From Burkholderiales bacterium (GTDB lineage: Bacteria > Pseudomonadota > Gammaproteobacteria > Burkholderiales > Burkholderiaceae_B): a stretch of DNA of 64,000 bases. Position 1 is the first letter of the stretch. Every line of letters begins with the position of its first letter. The DNA lies in assembly GCA_027484315.1 (NCBI GenBank), contig JAIXTE010000097.1, positions 1 to 64,000 on the forward strand. The letters run 5' to 3'. Made by a program: the position numbers and the translations under genes. The notes under the pieces were generated by a model. The model was not told where the DNA came from and did not search any database. It worked only from the letters and a program-made list of their open reading frames with translations. Below are positions 1 to 8,727 of the stretch, one piece after another.

Positions 1-3
1 AAA

Positions 4-384
4 ATGAATTTGATTCAGCAACTCGAGCAGGAAGAAATTGCTCGTTTGAATAAAGAAATCCCTGATTTCGCCCCCGGTGATACAGTGATCGTAAGCGTTC
101 GCGTAATCGAAGGTACACGTTCACGTCTGCAGGCTTATGAAGGTGTGGTGATTGCTCGCCGCAACCGCAGCTTGAACTCCTCCTTCATCGTTCGCAAGAT
201 TTCGTCTGGCGAAGGTGTTGAGCGTACATTCCAGTTGTACTCCCCTTCCATCGAGAAAATCGAAGTGAAGCGTCGCGGTGATGTTCGCCGTGCGAAGCTG
301 TACTACCTGCGTGATCGTTCAGGCAAGTCTGCACGTATCAAGGAAAAGTTGCCCCAGCGCACACAAAAGAAAGCAGCCGAATAA
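4..384 (+). CDS. rplS: 50S ribosomal protein L19
   Basis: The 126-residue product is ribosomal protein bL19, a large-subunit protein at the interface with the small subunit. It has the family N-terminus ([12 protein letters not shown]), the segment [16 protein letters not shown] near residues 22-37 and the core [17 protein letters not shown] near 45-61, with a basic tail. The length is slightly above the usual ~115 residues, the excess being at the lysine-rich C-terminus. In proteobacteria rplS is the last gene of rpsP-rimM-trmD-rplS. The rest of that operon would lie before the window, and the intrinsic terminator directly downstream agrees with rplS being last. The upstream region and ribosome binding site are outside the window. 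Confidence 0.97.
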   Translation: MNLIQQLEQEEIARLNKEIPDFAPGDTVIVSVRVIEGTRSRLQAYEGVVIARRNRSLNSSFIVRKISSGEGVERTFQLYSPSIEKIEVKRRGDVRRAKLYYLRDRSGKSARIKEKLPQRTQKKAAE

Positions 385-423
385 GCTGTTTTCGGTGCGC
401 CCAGCCTTAGGGCAGGGTGACTC

Positions 424-457
424 AAAAAAGCCAGCTCACATCGAGCTGGCTTTTTTT
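424..457. terminator. Bidirectional intrinsic terminator between rplS and recG
   Basis: The stem GCCAGCTC/GAGCTGGC (8 bp, loop ACATC) is preceded by six A and followed by seven T, so it can end transcription from rplS on the plus strand and from recG on the minus strand. It sits between the two convergent genes. Confidence 0.93.
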
Positions 458-505
458 ATGGTCAATTGATGGCATTTGTTGCGGCAGTATTTGATCACTT
501 GATGT

Positions 506-2629
506 TCAGCTTAACCACCACGGCGTTTCTTCGATCCAGCGCTGAATGTGTCGGCGCGTGTTTTCACCTTCCATGGGCATTTGCTGGGCAATCGCCCTGG
601 CGATTTCAAGCAGATCCTTGTCCACCATGGGGTCGGCATAGCGCATCATGGGCAAGCCCGATTGCCGCTTGCCAAGTAACTCACCCGGACCACGAATTTC
701 CAGGTCTTTTTCTGCGAGATAAAATCCGTCATCGCTTTCGTGCATGGCTTTCAGGCGCATTTTGGAGGTGTTGGACAGCGGCCCGCCATACAGCAACACG
801 CACACGCTTTGAACACTGCCTCGGCCCACACGTCCGCGCAACTGGTGAAGCTGCGCAAGACCAAAGCGCTCAGCCTGGTCAATCACCATAAGGCTGGCGT
901 TGCCGACGTCCACGCCCACCTCGATCACGGTGGTGGATACCAGCAAATCAAGTTCCCCCGCAGAAAACGAAGCCATGGTGGCCTGTTTCAACTTGTTGTC
1001 TTGCTTGCCGTGCAGCAGCCCGATTCGTCGGTTGGGCAGTTGCTCGCACAGGTCGGTGTAAGTGGCTTGCGCTGCCTGAAGGTCCAGGGTCTCGCTTTCT
1101 TCAATCAGGGGGCAAACCCAGTACGCTTGCTGGCCTTTCTCAATTTCCCCTTCAATGGCGGCAATCAGTTGCTCACGTTTTTTCTGTGACAACAACTTGG
1201 TGATGATGGGCTTTCTGCCGGGTGGTTTTTCATCCAGATTGGATACAGCCAGGTCGGACAGGTAGGTTTGCGCCAGCGTGCGTGGAATGGGTGTGGCGCT
1301 CATCATGAGTTGATGGGCCAACTGGCCATTGTTTGCCTTCGCGATCAGGGACAGGCGTTGTGCCACGCCAAAGCGATGCTGTTCGTCAACCACCACCAGG
1401 GCCAGAGCCTTGAATTCCACGTGGTCTTGCACCAAGGCATGGGTACCAATGACCACATCCACGTCACCGTTGAGCAGTGCTTGCAAGGTGCGGTCTTTCT
1501 CGCTTTTTTTCATGGCGCCCTGAAGCTTGGCACACCGCACGCCGATGCTTTCAAACAAGGGGGTGAGTTTGTGGTGGTGTTGCGCTGCCAACACTTCGGT
1601 GGGCGCCAGTATGGCCGCCTGCTTGCCGTTTTCAATGGCGCGCAGGCAGGCCAAAGCCGCCACCAAGGTTTTTCCGCTGCCCACATCGCCTTGCAGCAGG
1701 CGCTGCATGGGGTAGGGTTGGGCAAGGTCTTCAAAAATTTCAAGACATGAGCGGCTTTGTGCACCGGTCAGTTGGAAGGGCAACTGGGCGGTGAATTTTT
1801 CAACCAGCCCGGCTTTGCGCTGTTTGAGCGGACTTGCTTTCTCCAAAGTACGCTGTTGCCGGTATTCACGCAGCAGCAGTTGTTGGGCCAGCAATTCATC
1901 CACCTTGACACGGGTCCAGGCCGGGTGTGTGCGCAAATTCAGGTCGTAAAGGGCGTCGGGTTTGGCTTGCCCGTGTAGTGTTTGCAAGGCAATTGGCCAG
2001 GCCAGCAGCTTGTGTTTTTTGCACAGGCTGGCGGGCAATGTGTCAATGAAACAGGCTGGCGGCAATTTTTTCATCCACCGGTGCCAGTCGCTTTGCTTCA
2101 ATTGCCCGGTACTGGGATACACCGGCTCCAGAACGGCATTGGCCGAGGGTTTGGCCTGAATGCTTTCCTGCGGGCTACCGGGGCTTGAGGGATCCGATGG
2201 GCTTGTCGCGCCTGCGGGTGCAATTTTTACCGTGGGGTGCACCATTTCAAACGTGCCGAAGCCCTGGCGGATTTGCCCGCTGATTTGAATCCGGGTGCCT
2301 TCGCTCAGCTTTTGCTGCAAGCCTGGGTAGAAATGTAGCCAGCGCAGCAACAGTGTGGTCTCGCCATCTTCAACCCAAACCCGCAGCTGTTTTCTGGGGT
2401 GATATTGAACTTCCGATCCCACCACGGTGGCCAGCAGGTTGACTTTCTTCCCCGGCTCAAGGGCGTCCATCGCGGTGATGGACGCCTTGTCTTCAAAGCG
2501 CAGCGGTAGGTGCAGGGCCAGGCCCATCCAGTGGGGGGCATGCAAAACCCCGCCAACAGCGTCGGCGATGGCGTTGGGCAGTGGCAGCAGCTCTTCGAAG
2601 CTGACTGGGTTGGGGGCTGCTGCGGTCAA
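506..2629 (-). CDS. recG: ATP-dependent DNA helicase RecG
   Basis: RecG is a superfamily 2 helicase that remodels stalled replication forks and Holliday junctions. The 707-residue product has an N-terminal wedge/OB domain (about 50-200), Walker A GDVGSGKT near 314-321, the DEQH box near 415-418, the motif MSATPIPRT and the late motif QLRGRVGRG, so both helicase lobes are complete. It is a little longer than E. coli RecG (693), partly from a Pro/Ser-rich insert at about 138-165 in the wedge domain. The longest frame begins at a TTG at 2629 without a clear Shine-Dalgarno sequence, and no in-frame ATG lies before the conserved N-terminus. The start is therefore uncertain by a few residues. It lies 20 bp downstream of ridA on the same strand and probably shares its transcript. 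Confidence 0.95.
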   Translation of the reverse strand: MTAAAPNPVSFEELLPLPNAIADAVGGVLHAPHWMGLALHLPLRFEDKASITAMDALEPGKKVNLLATVVGSEVQYHPRKQLRVWVEDGETTLLLRWLHFYPGLQQKLSEGTRIQISGQIRQGFGTFEMVHPTVKIAPAGATSPSDPSSPGSPQESIQAKPSANAVLEPVYPSTGQLKQSDWHRWMKKLPPACFIDTLPASLCKKHKLLAWPIALQTLHGQAKPDALYDLNLRTHPAWTRVKVDELLAQQLLLREYRQQRTLEKASPLKQRKAGLVEKFTAQLPFQLTGAQSRSCLEIFEDLAQPYPMQRLLQGDVGSGKTLVAALACLRAIENGKQAAILAPTEVLAAQHHHKLTPLFESIGVRCAKLQGAMKKSEKDRTLQALLNGDVDVVIGTHALVQDHVEFKALALVVVDEQHRFGVAQRLSLIAKANNGQLAHQLMMSATPIPRTLAQTYLSDLAVSNLDEKPPGRKPIITKLLSQKKREQLIAAIEGEIEKGQQAYWVCPLIEESETLDLQAAQATYTDLCEQLPNRRIGLLHGKQDNKLKQATMASFSAGELDLLVSTTVIEVGVDVGNASLMVIDQAERFGLAQLHQLRGRVGRGSVQSVCVLLYGGPLSNTSKMRLKAMHESDDGFYLAEKDLEIRGPGELLGKRQSGLPMMRYADPMVDKDLLEIARAIAQQMPMEGENTRRHIQRWIEETPWWLS

Positions 2630-2649
2630 TGGCTGGGGGGCTGTTTTTG

Positions 2650-3033
2650 TTACAGCGCCAGAATGGCTTCAACTTCAAACCGTGCGCCCTTGGGCAGGCT
2701 GGCCACGCCCACAGTCGATCGGGCGGGGAAAGGGGCCGACACATATTCCTGCATGATGGCGTTGACCTGGGCAAATTCGCTGAGGTCGGTCAGGAATAGG
2801 GTGAACTTGACCACGTTGGCCAGGCTGCCGCCCGCTTCTTCTGCCACTGCTTTCAGATTTGAGAAGGCCTGACGGGCCTGCGCTTCGGTGGATGCACCCA
2901 CGAGCTCGCCGGTGGCTGGGTTCAGGCCGATCTGGCCAGATGTGAATACCAGATTGCCCAGTTTGATGGCTTGGCTGTAAGGGCCGATTGCGGTTGGTGC
3001 ATTGGGTGTGGAAACAACGGTGGCTTGTGTCAT
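2650..3033 (-). CDS. ridA: RidA family enamine/imine deaminase
   Basis: RidA (YjgF/YER057c/UK114 family) hydrolyses reactive 2-aminoacrylate and related enamines released by PLP enzymes, acting as a cytosolic trimer. The 127-residue product matches the family from end to end: APTAIGPYSQAI near the N-terminus, SGQIGLNPATGEL, and the C-terminal ARSTVGVASLPKGARFEVEAIL, which carries the catalytic arginine and nearby glutamate. The frame is open for 28 codons upstream, but the ATG at 3033 gives the usual length and N-terminus (MTQATVVSTPNAP). It is co-directional with recG and divergent from the permease gene at 3166. Confidence 0.93.
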   Translation of the reverse strand: MTQATVVSTPNAPTAIGPYSQAIKLGNLVFTSGQIGLNPATGELVGASTEAQARQAFSNLKAVAEEAGGSLANVVKFTLFLTDLSEFAQVNAIMQEYVSAPFPARSTVGVASLPKGARFEVEAILAL

Positions 3034-3165
3034 GTTGTGCTGTGAAATGGTTGGGTGAAAGGGTCTAAAGTACGCTTCTTGCAATGATAACGCGGGCCAG
3101 CGCATTGTGTTGCCCATGGGTACGGTATACCATTACCGACTTGTTTGTTGCGCTGCAATGATTGA

Positions 3166-5148
3166 ATGAGTCAAACCCCAAAGTCGACGAAGGCCAGTGG
3201 CCGGGTCGATGCACAGAATGGTCGCACCCCTTCAGCCTCACGCATGGATGCCGAAGAGCGCGATGATATTTTTTCAGAAAAATACGCTTGGGTGGCAGTC
3301 GGTGCCTGCGGGCTGGCCTCGGTGGCCTTTGGTCCAGAGGAATCATTCAAGGCATTGGGCGATTCCCGTCATTTGCTTTTGTTTCTCGGGCTGTTGACGG
3401 CGCTCTCCATTCTTCTAGTCTCGCTGACCTATTTCAGGGTGACCGAGCTATTTCCCAAAGGCGGTGGTGGATACGCCATGGCCACTACTTTGCTGGGTCC
3501 CCGGGTTGGTCTTATCGCGGGTGCAGCCTTGCTGGTGGACTATGTGCTGATGGTGGCCTTGGGCATCAGTGCGTCCACGCACCTGATGTTCAGCTTCCTG
3601 CCACCTTATTTTTACGAATACCGCGTGTGGGTTTCCATGCTGCTGATGGCGGGCCTGATGGTGTTTCACATCCAGGGCCGTCACCTGAATCTGAAGCCGT
3701 TCAAGGTGCTGTTTGTGGCCTTCCTGTTAAGCCATTTTGTGTTCATCCTCGTCGGGTTCTCCGATCATTTTCAGGACATTGGCGGTGTGGTGGCGCGCAG
3801 TATCGCTACCACCGAATCCGATTTGAATTCCATGGGCTGGTTGCCAGTATTGGCCATATTCGCACGCGGGTTTTTCCTGGGTGGAGGCACTTACACGGGC
3901 ATTGAAGCGGCATCGGACACAGTTCAGTTGAGCCGTTATCGCCAAAGCAGTGAAAACCGGCGGAAAATGTTGGCCTACGTGGCCTGTGCGCTGGCTTTTG
4001 CTGCTGCGAGCCTTGCGGTGTTGTATTCCCTGTGGGATGTGAATATCGAACCCACCATGGCCTTGAACGGGGTGCTGTTTGAGCGTGTGTTCACCGACCT
4101 GGGATGGGACTGGCCCTACGTGATTCTGGGCTTGTTGGTGATGCTTGGGCTTGAAACCGCCGTGTTGTTGCTGGCTGCCCATGTGGGTTTTGTGGTGGGC
4201 CCGCGGGTGCTGTCGACCATGGCGATTGATTCTTGGCTGCCCCACCAGTTCCGGTACTTGTCGAACCGATTTGTGACCAAGAACGGCATTCTGTTGATGG
4301 GCGGCTTGGCATTCCTGGCCATTTATTTGAGTGATGCCAACGTGGACCTGCTGGTGGTGCTGTTTTCCATCAATGTGTTTATCGTGTTCAGCCTGTCGAT
4401 GCTGGGTTTGTGTGTGTACTGGCTGCGCAACCAGCATGAGGTAAGGTTTGTCAAAGGTTTGCTGTCTGCTGCACTCGGCTTTGTTGTGTCGGCGTCGATT
4501 TTGTTGGGAACAGTCATTACCCAGTTTTTTCAGGGTGGCTGGATCACCATGTTGATCACCACACTGGTGGTGCTGATCTGTTTGTGGGTGCGCCACCATT
4601 ACCGGGACACCAAGGAAAAAATTGCCAAGATCGATGAGGTGTTTGCAATGGCCCAGTACGGGTCAGCCCATTCGCCGCCCGAATTGATAACGGACGGCAA
4701 CACGGCAGTGTTCATCGTGGGCAACAGCCGGGGTGGTGGTTTGCACGCTTTGTTGTGGGTTCAGCGCATGTTCCCCAACCACTTTCAGAATTTTGTATTC
4801 ATGAACGCGCGCACAGTGGATTCCAAGGCGTATGGTGGCCGGGAAGCATTGGAAGCCATGCGGGTGGACGCTTCTGTTTCCCTGAATTATTTTGTCAATT
4901 TTTGCCGAAGCCATGGTTTGCGCGCGAAAAGCTATTTGTCGTTCGGTACGGATGCGGTGGAAGAGTTGACGAACCTGGCCAAAACTGTGGCAGAAAGTCA
5001 TCCCAATGCGATTTTCTTCACCAGCAAGCTGGTGTTTGAAAATGAAAATATTTTGACGCGCTTGCTGCACAACCAAGCTGCACTTGAGTTGCAGCGCCGC
5101 TTGCACAATGCCGGGCAACAGATGGTGATTCTGCCGATGCGGCTTTGA
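3166..5148 (+). CDS. APC-superfamily permease with a soluble C-terminal domain
   Basis: The 660-residue inner-membrane protein has a polar N-terminus (about 45 residues), then about 12 hydrophobic segments to about residue 480, then a soluble tail of about 170 residues. The first helix region contains GLASVAFGPEESFKALG and the third region ELFPKGGGGYAMATTLLGP, both typical of the amino acid-polyamine-organocation (APC) superfamily. The layout of an APC core plus cytosolic domain resembles KimA/YdaO-type potassium importers as well as large amino-acid permeases, and the substrate cannot be decided from sequence. The tail contains AVFIVGNSRGGGLHALLWV and ends AGQQMVILPMRL, and may be a regulatory domain. 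It is monocistronic, divergent from ridA, and followed by oxyR. Confidence 0.8.
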   Translation: MSQTPKSTKASGRVDAQNGRTPSASRMDAEERDDIFSEKYAWVAVGACGLASVAFGPEESFKALGDSRHLLLFLGLLTALSILLVSLTYFRVTELFPKGGGGYAMATTLLGPRVGLIAGAALLVDYVLMVALGISASTHLMFSFLPPYFYEYRVWVSMLLMAGLMVFHIQGRHLNLKPFKVLFVAFLLSHFVFILVGFSDHFQDIGGVVARSIATTESDLNSMGWLPVLAIFARGFFLGGGTYTGIEAASDTVQLSRYRQSSENRRKMLAYVACALAFAAASLAVLYSLWDVNIEPTMALNGVLFERVFTDLGWDWPYVILGLLVMLGLETAVLLLAAHVGFVVGPRVLSTMAIDSWLPHQFRYLSNRFVTKNGILLMGGLAFLAIYLSDANVDLLVVLFSINVFIVFSLSMLGLCVYWLRNQHEVRFVKGLLSAALGFVVSASILLGTVITQFFQGGWITMLITTLVVLICLWVRHHYRDTKEKIAKIDEVFAMAQYGSAHSPPELITDGNTAVFIVGNSRGGGLHALLWVQRMFPNHFQNFVFMNARTVDSKAYGGREALEAMRVDASVSLNYFVNFCRSHGLRAKSYLSFGTDAVEELTNLAKTVAESHPNAIFFTSKLVFENENILTRLLHNQAALELQRRLHNAGQQMVILPMRL

Positions 5149-5194
5149 GGTTTTTGCCCAGAAAGAGTGGTTGCTTGATGGTCAGGTGTTTGTG

Positions 5195-5221
5195 ATAATA
5201 ATCGAACTCGTATTATTGATA
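5195..5221. promoter_or_regulatory. Candidate LysR/OxyR-type operator upstream of oxyR
   Basis: AATAAT at 5197-5202 and ATTATT at 5212-5217 form an interrupted palindrome 15 bp before the oxyR start, inside an AT-rich stretch. LysR-type regulators bind interrupted inverted repeats and commonly autoregulate. The site resembles that class but has not been shown to match the four-part OxyR motif. Confidence 0.4.
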
Positions 5222-5231
5222 GAAAAATTAA

Positions 5232-6176
5232 ATGACCCTTACTGAGTTGAAGTACATCGTGGCGCTGGCGCGGGAAAAGCATTTTGGCCGCGCCGCCGAT
5301 GCCTGTTTTGTCAGCCAACCCACCTTGTCTGTTGCGATCAAAAAGCTTGAAGAAGAGCTCAATGTGTCATTGTTCGAACGTGGCTCCAATGAAGTGTCAT
5401 TGACGCCTGTGGGCGAAAGGGTAGTGGTTCAAGCGCAGCGGGTACTTGAAGAGGCTTCAGCCATCAAGGCCATTGCTCAGCAAGGAAAAGACCCGTTGGC
5501 TGGCCCTCTGCGAGTGGGCGTCATTTACACCATTGGGCCTTACTTGCTGCCCGGTTTGGTCTCCAGCATGATCGAGAAAGTGCCCACCATGCCACTGGTG
5601 TTGCAGGAAAATTTCACAGTTCGTTTGCTTGAATTGCTCAAGCAGGGCGAAATTGACGTGGCGGTGCTTGCGCTGCCCATCAATGAATCGGGTTTTGTCA
5701 TTCAACCGCTGTACGACGAGCCCTTTATTGTGGCCTTGCCCAAGTCGCACCGTTGGGCGCAGGAAAAAACCATTCGATCAGATGACTTGCGCGGCGAGAA
5801 CATGCTGTTGCTGGGTGCTGGGCATTGTTTCCGTGACCAGGTCTTGGGCGTTTGCCCGGAACTGTCACGGTTTTCGCAGTCTTCCGAGGGCATTCAACGC
5901 ACATTTGAAGGCAGTTCGCTGGAAACCATTCGGCACATGGTGGCCTCAGGCGTGGGTATCACGGTGCTGCCATCGAGTTCTGTGCCCAACCCTGTGCCAG
6001 CGGAATCTTTGTTGAATTACATCCCCTTGGCCGATGACGACACACGCAGAACCGTGGCCCTGGTGTGGCGTAAAAGTTTTGGCCGCCGCGAGGCGCTTGA
6101 TGCTTTGAAAGAATGCATTATGGCCTGCGATCTGAATGGCGTGGAATTTCTGGATTCTCCACAAATGGTGCGCTAG
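5232..6176 (+). CDS. oxyR: Hydrogen peroxide-sensing transcriptional regulator OxyR
   Basis: This 314-residue LysR-family activator has an N-terminal winged helix-turn-helix (about 1-60, MTLTELKYIVALAREKHFGRAA) and a C-terminal periplasmic-binding-type sensor domain. The redox motif GHCFRDQVLGVC places cysteines at residues 199 and 208, the same numbers as the peroxide-sensing disulfide pair of E. coli OxyR, so this is a true OxyR rather than a generic LysR protein. An AT-rich interrupted palindrome precedes the gene. ubiA starts two bases after the stop and may be co-transcribed. The catalase or alkyl hydroperoxide reductase genes usually controlled by OxyR are not in the window, though gpx and sodB are. 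Confidence 0.95.
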   Translation: MTLTELKYIVALAREKHFGRAADACFVSQPTLSVAIKKLEEELNVSLFERGSNEVSLTPVGERVVVQAQRVLEEASAIKAIAQQGKDPLAGPLRVGVIYTIGPYLLPGLVSSMIEKVPTMPLVLQENFTVRLLELLKQGEIDVAVLALPINESGFVIQPLYDEPFIVALPKSHRWAQEKTIRSDDLRGENMLLLGAGHCFRDQVLGVCPELSRFSQSSEGIQRTFEGSSLETIRHMVASGVGITVLPSSSVPNPVPAESLLNYIPLADDDTRRTVALVWRKSFGRREALDALKECIMACDLNGVEFLDSPQMVR

Positions 6177-6178
6177 AC

Positions 6179-7042
6179 ATGACTCAGTTTGCGTTCGCGC
6201 GTTTGCGTGAATATGGCTTGCTGCTGCGCCTGAACAAGCCAATCGGTATTTTGCTGCTGCTGTGGCCGACCCTGTGGGGCCTGTGGCTGGCCGCCGAAGG
6301 CACACCACCCTGGCACGTGTTGTGGGTGTTCGTGGCCGGCGTGGTGCTGATGCGATCAGCCGGGTGCGCCATCAACGACTATGCCGACCGTGACATTGAC
6401 CTGCACGTGGAGCGAACCCGAAACAGGCCGCTGACCAGTGGGCGAATCAGTTCAAAAGAAGCCTTGCTTCTGGCGGTTCTGCTGGCTGTGGTTGCTTTGT
6501 TGATCACTTTGCCGTTGGGGTGGCCAGTGGTGCTGATGAGCCTGCCTGCAGCCTTTCTGGCTGGCAGTTATCCTTTCACCAAACGTTTTTTCCCAATGCC
6601 GCAGGCTTACCTGGGGGTGGCGTTCGGCTTTTCGATTCCCATGGCCTATGTGGCCGTGCAGGGCAGCGTGCCCTTGGTAGGCTGGTTGATATTTGTCGCC
6701 AATGTGTTCTGGACGATTGCTTATGACACGGAATACGCGCTGGTCGACAAACCCGACGATTTGAAATTGAATATCAAGACCGCAGCCATTACCCTTGGGC
6801 GTTTTGATGTGGCAGGCATCATGCTGTGCTATGTGCTGTGCCTGCTGCTGTGGGCTTGTGTAGCCATGCTGCTGGGTTTCAAAGGTGTTTTCTGGCTGGC
6901 GTGGCTGGTGGCGTGGGGCATTGTGGCTTACCACTTTGTCCTGATCCGGCACCGCGACCGCGCCAAATGCTTCAAGGCGTTTTTGCACAACAACTGGATT
7001 GGTGCTGTGCTGTTTGCGGGGTTGGTGCTTCAATATCTTTAA
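6179..7042 (+). CDS. ubiA: 4-hydroxybenzoate octaprenyltransferase
   Basis: UbiA attaches the polyprenyl tail to 4-hydroxybenzoate in ubiquinone synthesis at the inner membrane. The 287-residue protein has multiple membrane helices and both aspartate-rich motifs that bind Mg-prenyl diphosphate: NDYADRDID at about 66-74 and YDTEYALVDKPDD at about 183-195. The ATG at 6179 fits the family N-terminus (LRLNKPIGILLLLWPTLWGLW) and is only two bases from the oxyR stop, suggesting translational coupling. Upstream in-frame codons overlap oxyR and are probably not used. It converges on proC. Confidence 0.95.
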   Translation: MTQFAFARLREYGLLLRLNKPIGILLLLWPTLWGLWLAAEGTPPWHVLWVFVAGVVLMRSAGCAINDYADRDIDLHVERTRNRPLTSGRISSKEALLLAVLLAVVALLITLPLGWPVVLMSLPAAFLAGSYPFTKRFFPMPQAYLGVAFGFSIPMAYVAVQGSVPLVGWLIFVANVFWTIAYDTEYALVDKPDDLKLNIKTAAITLGRFDVAGIMLCYVLCLLLWACVAMLLGFKGVFWLAWLVAWGIVAYHFVLIRHRDRAKCFKAFLHNNWIGAVLFAGLVLQYL

Positions 7043-7122
7043 CCATTGAAGCAAACCCATAAGCGAGCCCAGAAGTAACCCGGGAAGTAAATCCGGGTGC
7101 AATCAAGGCCCTCGTTCTCAAG

Positions 7123-7929
7123 TTATCCTGCGTTTTTCTGCAATTCAACTGCCCGATCAAAAGCCGCTTGTGCCGCGTCCTGAATGGCGGTTGACACACC
7201 CAGTGCGCGCAATTGTTCAAGCCCTGCGAATGTGGTGCCACCCTTGCTGGTGACTTTCTCGCGCAGAGTTGCAAACGAATCGTCGCTTTGTTTGGCCAGT
7301 GTGGCCGCACCCAAAAAGGTCTGGTTCACCAGCAGGTTTGCCTGTGCTTCGCTGAATCCCAGATTCTGCGCCGCTTGGGCCAAGGCCTCCATCAGAAAAA
7401 ATACGTAACCGGGTCCACTGCCTGAAATGGCGGTGACGGCGTTGATTTCGTCTTCGGTGTTCACCACCACCACTTCGCCACAGCTGTTGAAGATTTGATG
7501 GGCAGTGGTGTGGTCGGCATCATTACAATTGGCTGTGAAGTAAAGTCCGGATATGCCCTGCGCCACCAGTGCCGGTGTGTTGGGCATGCAGCGCACCACG
7601 CGCGCATCGCTTTGGGCACTCCACTGTTGAATTTGAGCCACGCTGACCCCGGCTGCAATGCTGATCAACAACACATTGTTCAGGTGAGCTGCCTGTTGAT
7701 TCAACACGGCTTGCATCATTTGCGGCTTGACGGCCAGCACCACCACATCCGGTTTAAAGTCGTCAGGCCAATCCACCGTGCAGCGCAGGTTCATCTCTGC
7801 CATTTTTGCGGCAGATTCCGGGCTGGGGTCGATGACATGAAAGGCGGTGGCTGGCACGCCGCTGCGAAGCAGGCCGCCGAGAATGGCGTAGGCCATATTG
7901 CCGCCGCCGATGAACAGTGTTTTTTGCAT
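7123..7929 (-). CDS. proC: Pyrroline-5-carboxylate reductase
   Basis: ProC reduces pyrroline-5-carboxylate to proline with NAD(P)H. The Rossmann motif FIGGGNMAYAILGGLL is at the N-terminus, and the C-terminal dimer domain carries the signature from AISGSGPGYVFFLMEAL through TSKGGTTFAGLEQL. The start at 7929 gives 268 residues, as in E. coli (269). Two more in-frame ATGs at 7944 and 7959 come from a 15 bp repeat (see findings), and none of the three has a convincing Shine-Dalgarno sequence, so the start is uncertain by up to ten residues. The gene follows yggS on the same strand with about 65 bp between, a pairing conserved in proteobacteria next to pilT. Confidence 0.93.
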   Translation of the reverse strand: MQKTLFIGGGNMAYAILGGLLRSGVPATAFHVIDPSPESAAKMAEMNLRCTVDWPDDFKPDVVVLAVKPQMMQAVLNQQAAHLNNVLLISIAAGVSVAQIQQWSAQSDARVVRCMPNTPALVAQGISGLYFTANCNDADHTTAHQIFNSCGEVVVVNTEDEINAVTAISGSGPGYVFFLMEALAQAAQNLGFSEAQANLLVNQTFLGAATLAKQSDDSFATLREKVTSKGGTTFAGLEQLRALGVSTAIQDAAQAAFDRAVELQKNAG

Positions 7930-7995
7930 GGCTTGGTTTTGCATGACTTGTTTTTGCATGATGAGGCGGTGATTTGAATTCAATAAAAATAATGT

Positions 7996-8688
7996 TCAGG
8001 CTCGTGCGCCAAACAGGGCGGAGCCCACGCGCACGCAGGTCGAGCCGCATTCAATGGCAAGTTCCAGGTCTGAGGACATGCCCATGGACAGCGTGTCCAA
8101 TTGAAGGCCTTGTTTGTTCAATTCATCAAACATGGATTTGCACAACAGGAATTCTGCTTTCAACTGCGCGATGTCGTCTGTGTTGCTGGGTATGGTCATC
8201 AGGCCATGCAACTTCAGATTTGGCAGTTGGCTTACAGCCAGGCACAATGCGACCGCTTCATCGGGATTCACGCCTGATTTACTGGCCTCGCCCGAGGTGT
8301 TGATCTGGATCAGCAACTTCAAAGGGGGCAGGGTGGCCGGGCGTTGTTCAGACAATCGCTGTGCAATTTTCAACCGGTCCACACTGTGCACCCACTGAAA
8401 GTTTTCCGCAATTGGCCTGGTCTTGTTGCTTTGTATGGGGCCGATGAAATGCCATTCAATAATTGGGGCATCAGGGTGATCAGCCAGCTGGGTGATTTTA
8501 TCCAGCGCTTCTTGCAGGTAATTTTCACCAAAAGCGGTTTGCCCACAGGCGCGGAATTCAAGAATGCGATCCAGTGGAAATGTTTTGCTGACAGCCAGCA
8601 ATGTGACCGAGTCAAGGGGCCGGTTGGCCTTGCCACAGGCAGTTGCAATGCGTTGCTGGATCCCGGCAAGTTGTTCGGCTTGGGTCAT
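7996..8688 (-). CDS. yggS: YggS family PLP homeostasis protein
   Basis: This 230-residue protein is the PLP-binding fold-III barrel protein (YggS/PLPBP) that buffers pyridoxal phosphate and affects amino-acid metabolism; it has no proven enzymatic activity. Motifs seen: LLAVSKTFP near residues 30-38 with the PLP lysine, FGENYLQEALDK, WHFIGPIQSNKTR, LKLLIQINTSGEASKSG, and GMSSDLELAIECGSTCVRVGSALFG at the C-terminus. The N-terminus IQQRIATACGKANRP fits the ATG at 8688. It is the first gene of the yggS-proC unit and divergent from pilT, the classical arrangement in many proteobacteria. Confidence 0.94.
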   Translation of the reverse strand: MTQAEQLAGIQQRIATACGKANRPLDSVTLLAVSKTFPLDRILEFRACGQTAFGENYLQEALDKITQLADHPDAPIIEWHFIGPIQSNKTRPIAENFQWVHSVDRLKIAQRLSEQRPATLPPLKLLIQINTSGEASKSGVNPDEAVALCLAVSQLPNLKLHGLMTIPSNTDDIAQLKAEFLLCKSMFDELNKQGLQLDTLSMGMSSDLELAIECGSTCVRVGSALFGARA

Positions 8689-8727
8689 GGTGAATCAATT
8701 GAATGCTCGAATGGAGATTATAGCCAC

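Noticed and set aside
3727-4599. A 290-residue open frame antisense to the APC permease gene, rich in His and Gln
   Set aside because: It lies wholly opposite a well-supported membrane protein; the His/Gln richness is the antisense shadow of Val/Leu/Met codons, and no family pattern is seen.
7078-7098. Small hairpin ACCCGG/CCGGGT between ubiA and proC as a terminator
   Set aside because: The stem is only 6 bp, with a 9-base loop and no T tract on either strand.
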